From NCBI GenBank assembly GCA_964401705.1, contig CAYNZJ010000026.1:1-7124 (forward strand): DNA of 7,124 bases. Direction: 5' to 3'. Position numbers and translations under genes: made by a program. Position 1 is the first letter of the stretch. Each line of letters begins with the position of its first letter. Below the pieces are notes generated by a model that did no database searches, was not told the DNA's origin, and saw only the letters and a program-made list of their open reading frames with translations. Shown here in pieces: positions 1 through 4,941 of the stretch. This DNA comes from 2-01-FULL-33-17 sp964401705. Its GTDB lineage: Bacteria; Patescibacteriota; Minisyncoccia; Phycocordibacterales; UBA9973.

Positions 1-1239
1 AATGATGATTTGTCACGCCGAGATTTTACTGTTAATGCAATGGCTTACCGTATTAAAACAGGGGATTTAGTTGATTTATATAATGGGCAAATAGATTTAC
101 AAAATAAGATAATTCGCACTGTTGGTAATGCCGATGAACGGTTTAATGAAGACCCGCTAAGGTTAATGCGCGCTGTAAGATTTTCCGCACAGCTTGGGTT
201 TGCAATAGAGACCGGTACAATGAATAGTATTATTAAAAATGCTGAACTTATCAAACATATTTCAAGTGAGAGAATTCGTGATGAATTTGTAAAAATAATT
301 AATTCCAATAATCCTGCAATGGGCGTGGATATGTTGCGTCGTTTTGGACTCTTAGAATATTTTATTCCAGAATTATTAGAAGGCGTAGGTTGTTTCCAAG
401 GTGGGGCACATAAATACGATGTGTATAATCATTTGTTGCAAGCATTGCAACATGCAGCTGACAAAAATCCGCCAGCTGGCGGATTCCCATTTCATATTCG
501 ACTTTCAGCACTTTTTCATGATATAGGGAAACCAAGAACAAAAAGAATACCCCTACCCGGCCTCCCCCTTAACAAGGGGGAGGTGCCGACAGGCGGAGGG
601 GGTACTTCGCCTACACTTGAAACTAGAAACTTGAAACTAGAACCTAACGTGAAGCCTACTTTTTATGGTCATGAAGTTGTGGGGGCAAAGATGGCAAAAA
701 AAATAATGGAAAGACTAAAATTTTCCAGAAATGAAATTGATTTGGTTTATAAAATGGTACGGTATCATATGTTTTTCTCTGATACTGAAGTTATTACACT
801 TTCACCCGTACGCCGAATGATACAAAATGTTGGTGTAGATCATATTTGGGAATTGATGCAAGTTCGTGAATGTGACCGTGTGGGTATGGATAAAACCGAA
901 GCCCCATACCGATTGCGTAAATATCACGCAATGATAGAACAAGCATTGCGTGACCCAATAAGTGTTAAGCAACTTAAAATCAATGGTGAAGATTTAATGA
1001 ATACTTGTAAAATCAAACCCGGCCCAAGAATGGGTTGGATGCTAAATGCACTACTTGAAGAAGTATTAGAAGATCCACAAAAAAATACCCAAGAGTATTT
1101 ATTTAATCGCGTAGGGGAATTGGATAAGTTAGATGATAAAGAATTAAAAACTTTAGGCGAGCAAGCTAAAGAAAAAAAGGAAGAATTAGAAGAACAAGAA
1201 ATTACTCAACTCCACAAAAAACATGGAGTTAAGAAATAA
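1..1239 (+). CDS. cca: CCA-adding enzyme / tRNA nucleotidyltransferase with HD domain, 5'-truncated by the window edge
   Basis: This enzyme adds or repairs the 3'-terminal CCA of tRNAs in the cytoplasm. The frame is open from base 1, so the start and the N-terminal catalytic part (GGxVRD and DxD motifs) lie outside the window; the TTG at base 10 is internal. Visible family motifs, in order, are RRDFTVNAMAY (near base 16), the GDLVDLYNGQIDL stretch, EDPLRLMRAVRF (about 148-183), ERIRDEFVKII and an HD domain with the His-Asp pair at 517-522 followed by GKPRTK. After FYGHE (664-675) come the KINGEDLM and KPGPRMGWMLNALLEEVLEDP motifs of the C-terminal tRNA-binding region, then a charged Lys/Glu tail. 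Between GKPRTK and FYGHE there are about 40 residues where roughly 10-15 are usual; the surplus is encoded by a palindromic repeat plus a tandem duplication, with no stop and no frameshift. The family assignment is secure. Whether the insert is tolerated is inference. Confidence 0.95.
   Translation, partial: NDDLSRRDFTVNAMAYRIKTGDLVDLYNGQIDLQNKIIRTVGNADERFNEDPLRLMRAVRFSAQLGFAIETGTMNSIIKNAELIKHISSERIRDEFVKIINSNNPAMGVDMLRRFGLLEYFIPELLEGVGCFQGGAHKYDVYNHLLQALQHAADKNPPAGGFPFHIRLSALFHDIGKPRTKRIPLPGLPLNKGEVPTGGGGTSPTLETRNLKLEPNVKPTFYGHEVVGAKMAKKIMERLKFSRNEIDLVYKMVRYHMFFSDTEVITLSPVRRMIQNVGVDHIWELMQVRECDRVGMDKTEAPYRLRKYHAMIEQALRDPISVKQLKINGEDLMNTCKIKPGPRMGWMLNALLEEVLEDPQKNTQEYLFNRVGELDKLDDKELKTLGEQAKEKKEELEEQEITQLHKKHGVKK
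548..604 (+). repeat. Palindromic G/C-rich repeat element inserted in frame in cca
   Basis: The 57-bp element is bounded by TACCCC (548-553) and GGGGTA (599-604), which are inverted copies. At its centre is a perfect 10-bp stem, CCTCCCCCTT (561-570) against its complement at 574-583, with loop AAC. It is far richer in G/C than the surrounding gene, is exactly 19 codons long and contains no stop in the cca frame. Its hairpin-plus-G-rich-right-flank layout resembles the elements at 2542-2585 and 6537-6569, in the same orientation. It is analogous to the Rickettsia palindromic elements known to sit inside coding genes, although no sequence relation is claimed. Confidence 0.8.
615..642 (+). repeat. 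14-bp perfect tandem duplication within cca
   Basis: ACTTGAAACTAGAA occurs twice back to back (615-628 and 629-642), 10 bp after the palindromic element. It encodes the LETRNLKLE stretch of the extra HD-domain loop. Because 14 is not a multiple of three, the second copy is read in another frame, and the two copies together with neighbouring sequence must add a multiple of three for cca to stay open. Confidence 0.85.
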
Positions 1240-1243
1240 AATT

Positions 1244-1276
1244 TCCTGCAGTTTGACCTGCAGGATTTTATTTTTT
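1244..1276 (+). terminator. Rho-independent terminator of cca
   Basis: A perfect 8-bp stem, TCCTGCAG (1244-1251) and CTGCAGGA (1258-1265) with loop TTTGAC, is followed by TTTTATTTTTT. It begins 5 bp after the cca stop. On the other strand the downstream sequence is also moderately T-rich, so it may serve the convergent gene ending at 1287 as well. Confidence 0.8.
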
Positions 1277-1286
1277 GTGGTACTAA

Positions 1287-1823
1287 CTATAAAGAATTTT
1301 TTATTCTATTTATTAGTCCCTTAATATTTTTTTGTTCTTTGGGTGGAATGTTACCATTAAGGTCTTTTATCCAATATGCCAACCAGTGCAAAATAGCTGT
1401 TCTGTTTGGTGAAAGATAAAATATTTTTTCTTCCAAATTTATTGAGATAGGTTCACCTACATCAAGTAAATCTTCCCAGTCCCCAGAATCTACTATACGG
1501 ATTCTTTGGTGCAGGTACATATCGTCAATTTTTATAGCAATAAAATCTCCAATTGGATTTTCTGTTCTAACAAGTGCCTCTATTTTATCAAAAGATATAC
1601 CTGTGATTTCAAGATCATATATTAAATTTTTTATACCCAATAAATCCTTTTTGTTTATCAGATTATAATCATTTCTATATTTACCTTGCATGTCTGTGTA
1701 TTTGTAATATACATACTCATTCCCAAATTTTGCAAATGGGTAACCCCAAATATAGAGTAGGGGCAGTTTTATTTTTTCTCGCATGTTTTCCCAAATGTCA
1801 GAGAAATATATTATACCTTTCAT
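1287..1823 (-). CDS. Hypothetical protein, 178 aa, unrecognised
   Basis: I do not recognise this protein. It is predicted soluble, rich in Ile, Asn, Asp and aromatics, with no signal peptide, no clear membrane helix and no catalytic signature. The N-terminal part (about 1-50) is aromatic-rich, the middle has the acidic stretch SGDWEDLLDVGEP, and the C-terminus is helical and basic. A good promoter (TTGACA, 17-bp spacer, TTTAAT) lies just upstream and would give a leader of about 10 nt. There is no Shine-Dalgarno at the chosen ATG. An internal ATG at codon 14 has GGGA 6-9 nt upstream and is the alternative start. It ends with TAG, the only TAG stop in the window, and is convergent with cca. 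The promoter and terminators on either side support a real, independently transcribed gene. Confidence 0.7.
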   Translation of the reverse strand: MKGIIYFSDIWENMREKIKLPLLYIWGYPFAKFGNEYVYYKYTDMQGKYRNDYNLINKKDLLGIKNLIYDLEITGISFDKIEALVRTENPIGDFIAIKIDDMYLHQRIRIVDSGDWEDLLDVGEPISINLEEKIFYLSPNRTAILHWLAYWIKDLNGNIPPKEQKNIKGLINRIKNSL

Positions 1824-1839
1824 ATCTTTATTTTTTTAA

Positions 1840-1868
1840 ATTAAACCTTATCTACAATTTTTTGTCAA
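1840..1868 (-). promoter_or_regulatory. Sigma-70-type promoter for the 178-aa gene
   Basis: Read on the minus strand, a perfect -35 TTGACA (1868-1863) is followed by a 17-bp spacer and -10 TTTAAT (1845-1840, 5 of 6 matches). The expected start is near 1833, about 10 nt before the ATG at 1823. It lies just after the terminator of the upstream gene. Confidence 0.65.
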
Positions 1869-1880
1869 TCTTTTAGGTAA

Positions 1881-1915
1881 TAAAAAAAGCGGAAGTGTTT
1901 GAATTCCTCCGCTTT
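1881..1915 (-). terminator. Rho-independent terminator of the 172-aa gene
   Basis: On the minus strand AAAGCGGA (1915-1908) pairs with TCCGCTTT (1893-1886). The 3' arm runs into a seven-T tract (1888-1882). It sits about 40 bp after the stop at 1953 and isolates that gene from the next one on the same strand. Confidence 0.8.
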
Positions 1916-1952
1916 GTGCACCTTTTACAAGGCACGTATCTGTATGAACAAT

Positions 1953-2471
1953 TTAGGCCGCTTTTATGAGTTCTTTTGTTAGGTTAACTTCCAGTTTTGT
2001 TTCTAACAAAATATGGGTTTTACAAACTTTCATTATTTCAAACCACCATTCATCGATGGTTTTAAATAAGCATTCTATATTGTTCGTAATCTTAATAGGG
2101 TAATTCCCGATTTTATAAGAAACCCAGAACCCATCAATCTTGGCAATCAATAAACCTCCTTCTCTTTGGTGGTTATGAGTGATTGCAAATAATAGAATTT
2201 TTTCTGGATTTTCTTTGTATATACAATCATAAATTCTTTCACCCGTTTTTTTAATCGACAAACCAATGTTGTCGATTTCTTTTTTTGTTAAGGTCACACA
2301 ATGTGAGTTTTGCAACTCATCTGTGTAATAAAGGTTTTGGTGTCGCTCATGATCATGTGGATCATAAGAAAACATCAACGGTGCAATTTTTTTGCATTTG
2401 TTGATGATTATCCTTGTAAGATAATCCCAAACAAAATTTAATTTGCTGGTTTTTTTAATTTTTGTTTTCAT
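1953..2471 (-). CDS. Hypothetical protein, 172 aa, unrecognised
   Basis: No family is recognised. The N-terminus is strongly basic (Lys at 2, 4, 6, 7 and 10), followed by an Ile-rich stretch with KCKK that is not clearly a membrane anchor. A His/Asp/Tyr-rich patch follows (DPHDHERHQNLYY), then a beta-rich middle (ILLFAITHNHQREGGLLIAKI, about 91-111) and a WWFE-containing helix near the end. The clustered His residues could bind metal, but no known motif supports this. The gene has its own candidate promoter upstream (TTGACA at 2536-2531) and a strong terminator downstream, so it appears to be a single-gene unit. No Shine-Dalgarno precedes the ATG; the bases just before it read TACGGCT. It could be a lineage-specific or horizontally acquired gene. 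Confidence 0.65.
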   Translation of the reverse strand: MKTKIKKTSKLNFVWDYLTRIIINKCKKIAPLMFSYDPHDHERHQNLYYTDELQNSHCVTLTKKEIDNIGLSIKKTGERIYDCIYKENPEKILLFAITHNHQREGGLLIAKIDGFWVSYKIGNYPIKITNNIECLFKTIDEWWFEIMKVCKTHILLETKLEVNLTKELIKAA

Positions 2472-2507
2472 AGCCGTAATAGTTTTAAAACATTTTAAAT
2501 TATATAA

Positions 2508-2536
2508 ACTGTACGCTTTTGAGGTAGGGTTGTCAA
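2508..2536 (-). promoter_or_regulatory. Candidate promoter for the 172-aa gene
   Basis: On the minus strand a perfect TTGACA (2536-2531) is followed by 17 bp and TACAGT (2513-2508, 4 of 6). A perfect TATAAT also occurs at 2504-2499 but is 26 bp from the -35, so it would need another upstream element. The -35 lies in a small palindrome, GGTTG-T-CAACC (2528-2538), that could be an operator; this is inference. Confidence 0.45.
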
Positions 2537-2541
2537 CCTTA

Positions 2542-2585
2542 AAACCCGCTTCCTTGATAAGGGAAGGGGGTAGGGGGATGGGTTT
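2542..2585 (+). repeat. Degenerate palindromic G-rich repeat at the xthA 3' end
   Basis: AAACCC (2542-2547) and GGGTTT (2580-2585) are the outer arms. The inner imperfect stem is CTTCCTT (2549-2555) against AAGGGAAG (2559-2566), with one extra G. The right part has four G-runs (2561-2563, 2566-2570, 2573-2577, 2580-2582) with 2-nt gaps, a canonical G-quadruplex pattern on the plus strand. The element overlaps the last two bases of the xthA stop codon and may help end transcription of that gene, since no T-tract terminator is seen. Confidence 0.65.
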
Positions 2586-3357
2586 AATTTTTTAAAACTA
2601 ATTCCACCGGACAATGGTCAGACCCCATGGTATTGGTATGGTGGGTAATACTTTTTACATCTTTTAAATACTTTTTATCCATAAAGAAATAATCTATCCG
2701 CCAACCAACATTACGCTCTCTTGATGCTGTCTTTTGGTCCCAGTAAGTATATTCTCCGCGGGCATCGGGGTGGATTGTACGGTAAACATCAATAAAATCA
2801 TTTTTTATTACTTTATCTATCCAAGCTCTTTCAATAGGTAAAAACCCAGTATTCATAACGTTGGCTTTCGGCCGAGCTAAATCAATTTCAGTATGAGCAG
2901 TATTTACATCTCCGCAAAAAAATACTCGTTGACCTTTTTTTCTTAATGCAATTATTTTTTTTAAAAAGGCATCATAGAATTTAAGTTTGTATTCCAGCCG
3001 GTGCGGGCCTTGGCCACCATTAGGGAAGTATGATGTAATAATTGTTGTTTTACCAAAATGAGCTATTATTGTTCGGCCTTCATCATCAAATTCTTTTATT
3101 CCAAGACCTTCGACTTTGTCGGGGATAATTTTACTATACATTGCAACCCCGCTATAGCCTTTGCGTAGTTTAGATGAAGTATAGACCTTGTAATAATCTA
3201 CAAACATCTCATTTAATTCTTTCGGAACTTGGTCTTCCTCGGCTTTGGTTTCTTGAAAACAAATAACATCAATATCATGGTCGATTAACCAATTTAAATC
3301 ACCTCTTTTCCAAATTGCTCGAATCCCATTAATATTCCAAGATATAATTTTTAACAT
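2584..3357 (-). CDS. xthA: Exodeoxyribonuclease III / class II AP endonuclease
   Basis: This is a base-excision-repair enzyme that incises DNA 5' of abasic sites and removes 3' blocking groups. At 257 aa it has the normal family length, and the ExoIII/APE1 fold motifs are complete: SWNINGIRA with N8, CFQETK with metal-binding E36, SYFPNGGQG with Y110, GDVNTAHTEIDLA with D150 and N152, the W206 region and GWRIDYFF with D222, and the terminal SDHCPV with catalytic D247-H248. All expected active-site residues are present. It appears to act alone, with divergent transcription relative to the 3424 gene. Upstream on its strand TATTAT (3377-3372) and TATGCT (3374-3369) are -10-like and would give a leader of only 5-7 nt; no good -35 was found and there is no Shine-Dalgarno. 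The ExoA/APE1-type branch is likely, but paralogue choice cannot be settled here. Confidence 0.95.
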   Translation of the reverse strand: MLKIISWNINGIRAIWKRGDLNWLIDHDIDVICFQETKAEEDQVPKELNEMFVDYYKVYTSSKLRKGYSGVAMYSKIIPDKVEGLGIKEFDDEGRTIIAHFGKTTIITSYFPNGGQGPHRLEYKLKFYDAFLKKIIALRKKGQRVFFCGDVNTAHTEIDLARPKANVMNTGFLPIERAWIDKVIKNDFIDVYRTIHPDARGEYTYWDQKTASRERNVGWRIDYFFMDKKYLKDVKSITHHTNTMGSDHCPVELVLKN

Positions 3358-3389
3358 GGTTTTATTTTAGCATAATAATTTATAGCTCG

Positions 3390-3417
3390 TTAACTTTTTG
3401 GATTTAAGTGCTATAAT
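3390..3417 (+). promoter_or_regulatory. Extended -10 promoter giving a leaderless mRNA for the 3424 gene
   Basis: TTAACT (3390-3395), a 16-bp spacer, then TGCTATAAT with a perfect TATAAT at 3412-3417 preceded by the extended TGn motif. The usual spacing puts +1 at base 3424, the A of the ATG, which predicts a leaderless transcript. Confidence 0.65.
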
Positions 3418-3423
3418 ATATTT

Positions 3424-4407
3424 ATGGACGATATTCACGGACAAAATTATCCAATACATCTTGAAGTTATTGTAACTCTTTTTTCAATACTTCTTCTTGG
3501 TTTTGGAATGTATAATATTACTTATGGTCAAATAAACCCGGCTAAAGACCCAGCAAATGGTACTGGTGTAAATGTATATGACCCAAAGATAATTAATGGA
3601 ACTAATTTAAATAACTCTGGGAAAGTTAATGGGGTTTATAATCCTGTAACTAAAACTGTTCTTATTAATGGAGTAAATTATCCGGTTAATCAAGTGAATA
3701 ATCCAGTTTCTCCAGCTCCTTTACCTGTATACAATGCTACTGCGAATTATTATACATACCCAAACCAAAATCGTGGTCGGGCAACAGCTCCAAAAGCTAA
3801 CACAAACACTAATACAAATACTGGGGCGAATACTAATAATACAAATAGCTCTACAACAGGAGATAATGGTGGATTTAATGATGATATTGGTTATCAGTCT
3901 GTTGGTTCTTATATTGGACCAACTAATGGTGCATCTTATAACCAAGGAGGTGAATTTGAAAATAATGGAATACAAACACAAGGCTTATATTTAAATACAG
4001 CTAACTCTTCAATATATGGACCAAATGGATTAAATGAAGAATTGGCGCAACCTTCTTTAATCTCTGCTCCAACAAATTCTAACGTTAATTTTAAAAACTG
4101 TTCCGCTTTCACTAAATATCATGCTTTTGGGGATCGGGGTGGCGATGTTGGAGCAATTCAAATGTTCCTTAAAGAAAAGGGATACTATAAAGGTAAAATA
4201 GATGGAGTGTATGGGATAACGACATTTAAAGCCGTACAAGCTTTTCAAAAGGATTATGCTGATCAGATATTAGATCCTTGGGAAATTAAAAATCAAAAAC
4301 CAACAGGTAAATGGTACAAATCAACTCGTAAAAAAGCTAATCAATTAATGGGTTGTCCCGAGCCAGCAGTGTATTTAGAAAGAGTAAATAAGATATTGGA
4401 GTATTAA
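3424..4407 (+). CDS. Membrane-anchored surface protein with C-terminal peptidoglycan-binding domain
   Basis: The 327-aa protein has a short N-terminal segment, one hydrophobic helix (about 13-30), then a long Asn/Thr/Gly/Tyr-rich low-complexity extracytoplasmic region (about 35-220) with an NTNTNTNT-type run near 126-142. The C-terminal domain (about 230-310) matches a PG_binding_1-like fold: FGDRGGDVGAIQMFL, then KIDGVYGITTFKAVQAFQKDY and a PTGKWYKSTRKKANQLMG ending. Such modules bind cell-wall muropeptides, so the protein is probably tethered to the membrane and attached to peptidoglycan. C226 and C311 bracket the domain and may form a disulfide. No catalytic domain is visible, so the role is structural or adhesive by inference. 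The helix could instead be a signal peptide, but no cleavage site is obvious. The start is fixed by the -10 box immediately upstream. Confidence 0.8.
   Translation: MDDIHGQNYPIHLEVIVTLFSILLLGFGMYNITYGQINPAKDPANGTGVNVYDPKIINGTNLNNSGKVNGVYNPVTKTVLINGVNYPVNQVNNPVSPAPLPVYNATANYYTYPNQNRGRATAPKANTNTNTNTGANTNNTNSSTTGDNGGFNDDIGYQSVGSYIGPTNGASYNQGGEFENNGIQTQGLYLNTANSSIYGPNGLNEELAQPSLISAPTNSNVNFKNCSAFTKYHAFGDRGGDVGAIQMFLKEKGYYKGKIDGVYGITTFKAVQAFQKDYADQILDPWEIKNQKPTGKWYKSTRKKANQLMGCPEPAVYLERVNKILEY
3799..3849 (+). repeat. Low-complexity Asn/Thr codon run
   Basis: AAY and ACN codons alternate (AAC ACA AAC ACT AAT ACA AAT ACT and so on), encoding the Asn-Thr run at residues 126-142 of the surface protein. 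The unit varies at third positions, so the protein repeat seems to be kept rather than being a recent DNA slippage product. Confidence 0.7.
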
Positions 4408-4428
4408 AAAACCTCTCTTTCGAGAGGT
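4406..4428 (-). terminator. GAAA-loop terminator of a minus-strand transcript
   Basis: On the minus strand ACCTCTC (4428-4422), loop GAAA, GAGAGGT (4417-4411) runs into six T (4411-4406). The stable GNRA loop and the T-tract both favour minus-strand use. On the plus strand the loop is TTTC and the next bases, ATTGCTTGATT, are a poor U-tract, so it would end the upstream surface-protein gene only weakly. It ends the candidate RNA listed at 4406-4542. Confidence 0.7.
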
Positions 4429-4542
4429 ATTGCTTGATTAAACTACGTTAGCAGCCGTAGTTATAATCCCTTTTGGGGGTTTAATTAAGAATGGGTGGGG
4501 ATAGGGTTAGAATACCCTGATAACCCCCGGAAAGGTGCAATT
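4406..4542 (-). ncRNA. Candidate structured non-coding RNA, about 137 nt, family unknown
   Basis: There is no ORF in this gap, but several stems nest consistently. The outer stem is ATTGC/GCAAT (4429-4433 with 4537-4541). Inside it is a long hairpin, GATTA plus AACTACG (4436-4447) with its complement at 4456-4468 and one bulge. A second branch is GGGGGTT/AACCCCC (4475-4481 with 4522-4528) carrying AGGGT/ACCCT (4503-4507 with 4514-4518). Together these give a three-way-junction-like fold closed just before the terminator. A promoter (TTGACA, 17 bp, TATCTT) places +1 at about 4542, right at the outer stem. An alternative pairing of the 4524-4528 C-run with the 4497-4500 G-run is possible. I see no hallmark of tRNA, tmRNA, SRP RNA or RNase P RNA. 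Function is unknown. The orientation is inferred from promoter and terminator. Confidence 0.55.
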
Positions 4543-4548
4543 TATCTA

Positions 4549-4577
4549 AAGATACATAAAAATATAAATTATGTCAA
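4549..4577 (-). promoter_or_regulatory. Promoter for the candidate minus-strand RNA
   Basis: On the minus strand, perfect TTGACA (4577-4572), a 17-bp spacer, and TATCTT (4554-4549, 4 of 6). The predicted +1 is about 4542. The -35 is back to back with a weaker plus-strand TTGGAC (4580-4585). Confidence 0.5.
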
Positions 4578-4579
4578 TA

Positions 4580-4609
4580 TTGGACTTTTTGTTTATTTTG
4601 GAGTATTTT
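4580..4609 (+). promoter_or_regulatory. Weak candidate promoter for the 71-aa membrane protein
   Basis: TTGGAC (4580-4585), an 18-bp spacer, and TATTTT (4604-4609). It would start transcription near 4616, with a leader of about 19 nt that lacks a Shine-Dalgarno. The AT-rich background makes chance matches likely. Confidence 0.3.
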
Positions 4610-4634
4610 AAATGTAACTTAAATTATATGTGTT

Positions 4635-4850
4635 ATGAAAAAGATAATTATCTCCATTTTATATGGATCAATCATACCAGCCTTGTTTTTTATTGTAGGT
4701 AAAAATAAAAGATTAAAAGACGATACAAAAATAGACTATGTGGTTGCTTGGGGAATAATTTTTATTATCTGGGTGTTAGCAACAATAGTAATCCATGTTT
4801 TTATGTCCAAAAATAAGAAAACTAAAGAAATTAAAAAAAACAGCGGGTAA
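4635..4850 (+). CDS. Small membrane protein, two predicted helices, unknown function
   Basis: This is a 71-aa protein with a first hydrophobic segment at about 3-22 (IIISILYGSIIPALFFIVG), a short charged loop (KNKRLKDDTK) and a second segment at about 35-56 (YVVAWGIIFIIWVLATIVIHVF), followed by a strongly basic tail (KNKKTKEIKKN). By the positive-inside rule the loop and the tail cannot both be cytoplasmic if both segments cross the membrane, so topology is ambiguous. No family is recognised. The gene stands alone: it is preceded by the divergent RNA promoter and ends inside a terminator, its TAA forming most of the hairpin loop. Reality is supported by clean hydrophobic patterning and the precisely placed terminator. 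No Shine-Dalgarno is seen. Confidence 0.65.
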   Translation: MKKIIISILYGSIIPALFFIVGKNKRLKDDTKIDYVVAWGIIFIIWVLATIVIHVFMSKNKKTKEIKKNSG

Positions 4851-4862
4851 CCCCGCTTTTTT
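4833..4862. terminator. Bidirectional terminator between the 71-aa gene and xer
   Basis: AGCGGG (4842-4847), loop TAAC, CCCGCT (4852-4857), with eight A on the left (4833-4840) and a T-tract on the right (4857-4862). It reads as an intrinsic terminator on both strands. The first three loop bases are the TAA stop of the plus-strand gene, so the stem encodes its last residues. Confidence 0.85.
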
Positions 4863-4867
4863 ATTTT

Positions 4868-4899
4868 TTACTATGGAACCCCATAGTAATTTTATTTTT
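4868..4899 (+). terminator. Second plus-strand terminator
   Basis: A 9-bp stem, TTACTATGG (4868-4876) with CCATAGTAA (4881-4889), is followed by TTTTATTTTT. It acts as a back-up behind the first terminator in the plus direction only. The same T-rich stretch also forms a short ATTTTAT/ATAAAAT stem (4889-4895 with 4900-4906). Confidence 0.6.
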
Positions 4900-4941
4900 A
4901 TAAAATACTACGGGGCAGGCTTTTAATGATAGTGAGACAAT

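Noticed and set aside
45..308. Minus-strand open frame of 87 codons opposite cca
   Set aside because: It lies fully antisense to conserved CCA-enzyme motifs, has no promoter or family signal and is a shadow of the real gene.
3721..3994. Open frames on both strands within the surface-protein gene
   Set aside because: They arise from the repetitive AAY/ACN codon run; their translations are low-complexity Ile/Ser or Ile/Leu strings.
4429..4541. Riboswitch for the downstream 71-aa gene on the plus strand
   Set aside because: It lies about 95 bp upstream of that gene, no plus-strand promoter or expression platform was seen, and the promoter and terminator signals favour the minus strand.
4406..4542. 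tRNA, tmRNA, SRP RNA or RNase P RNA
   Set aside because: No cloverleaf or TTCGA-type arm, no SRP tetraloop motif, no tag-peptide region, and it is too short for RNase P RNA.
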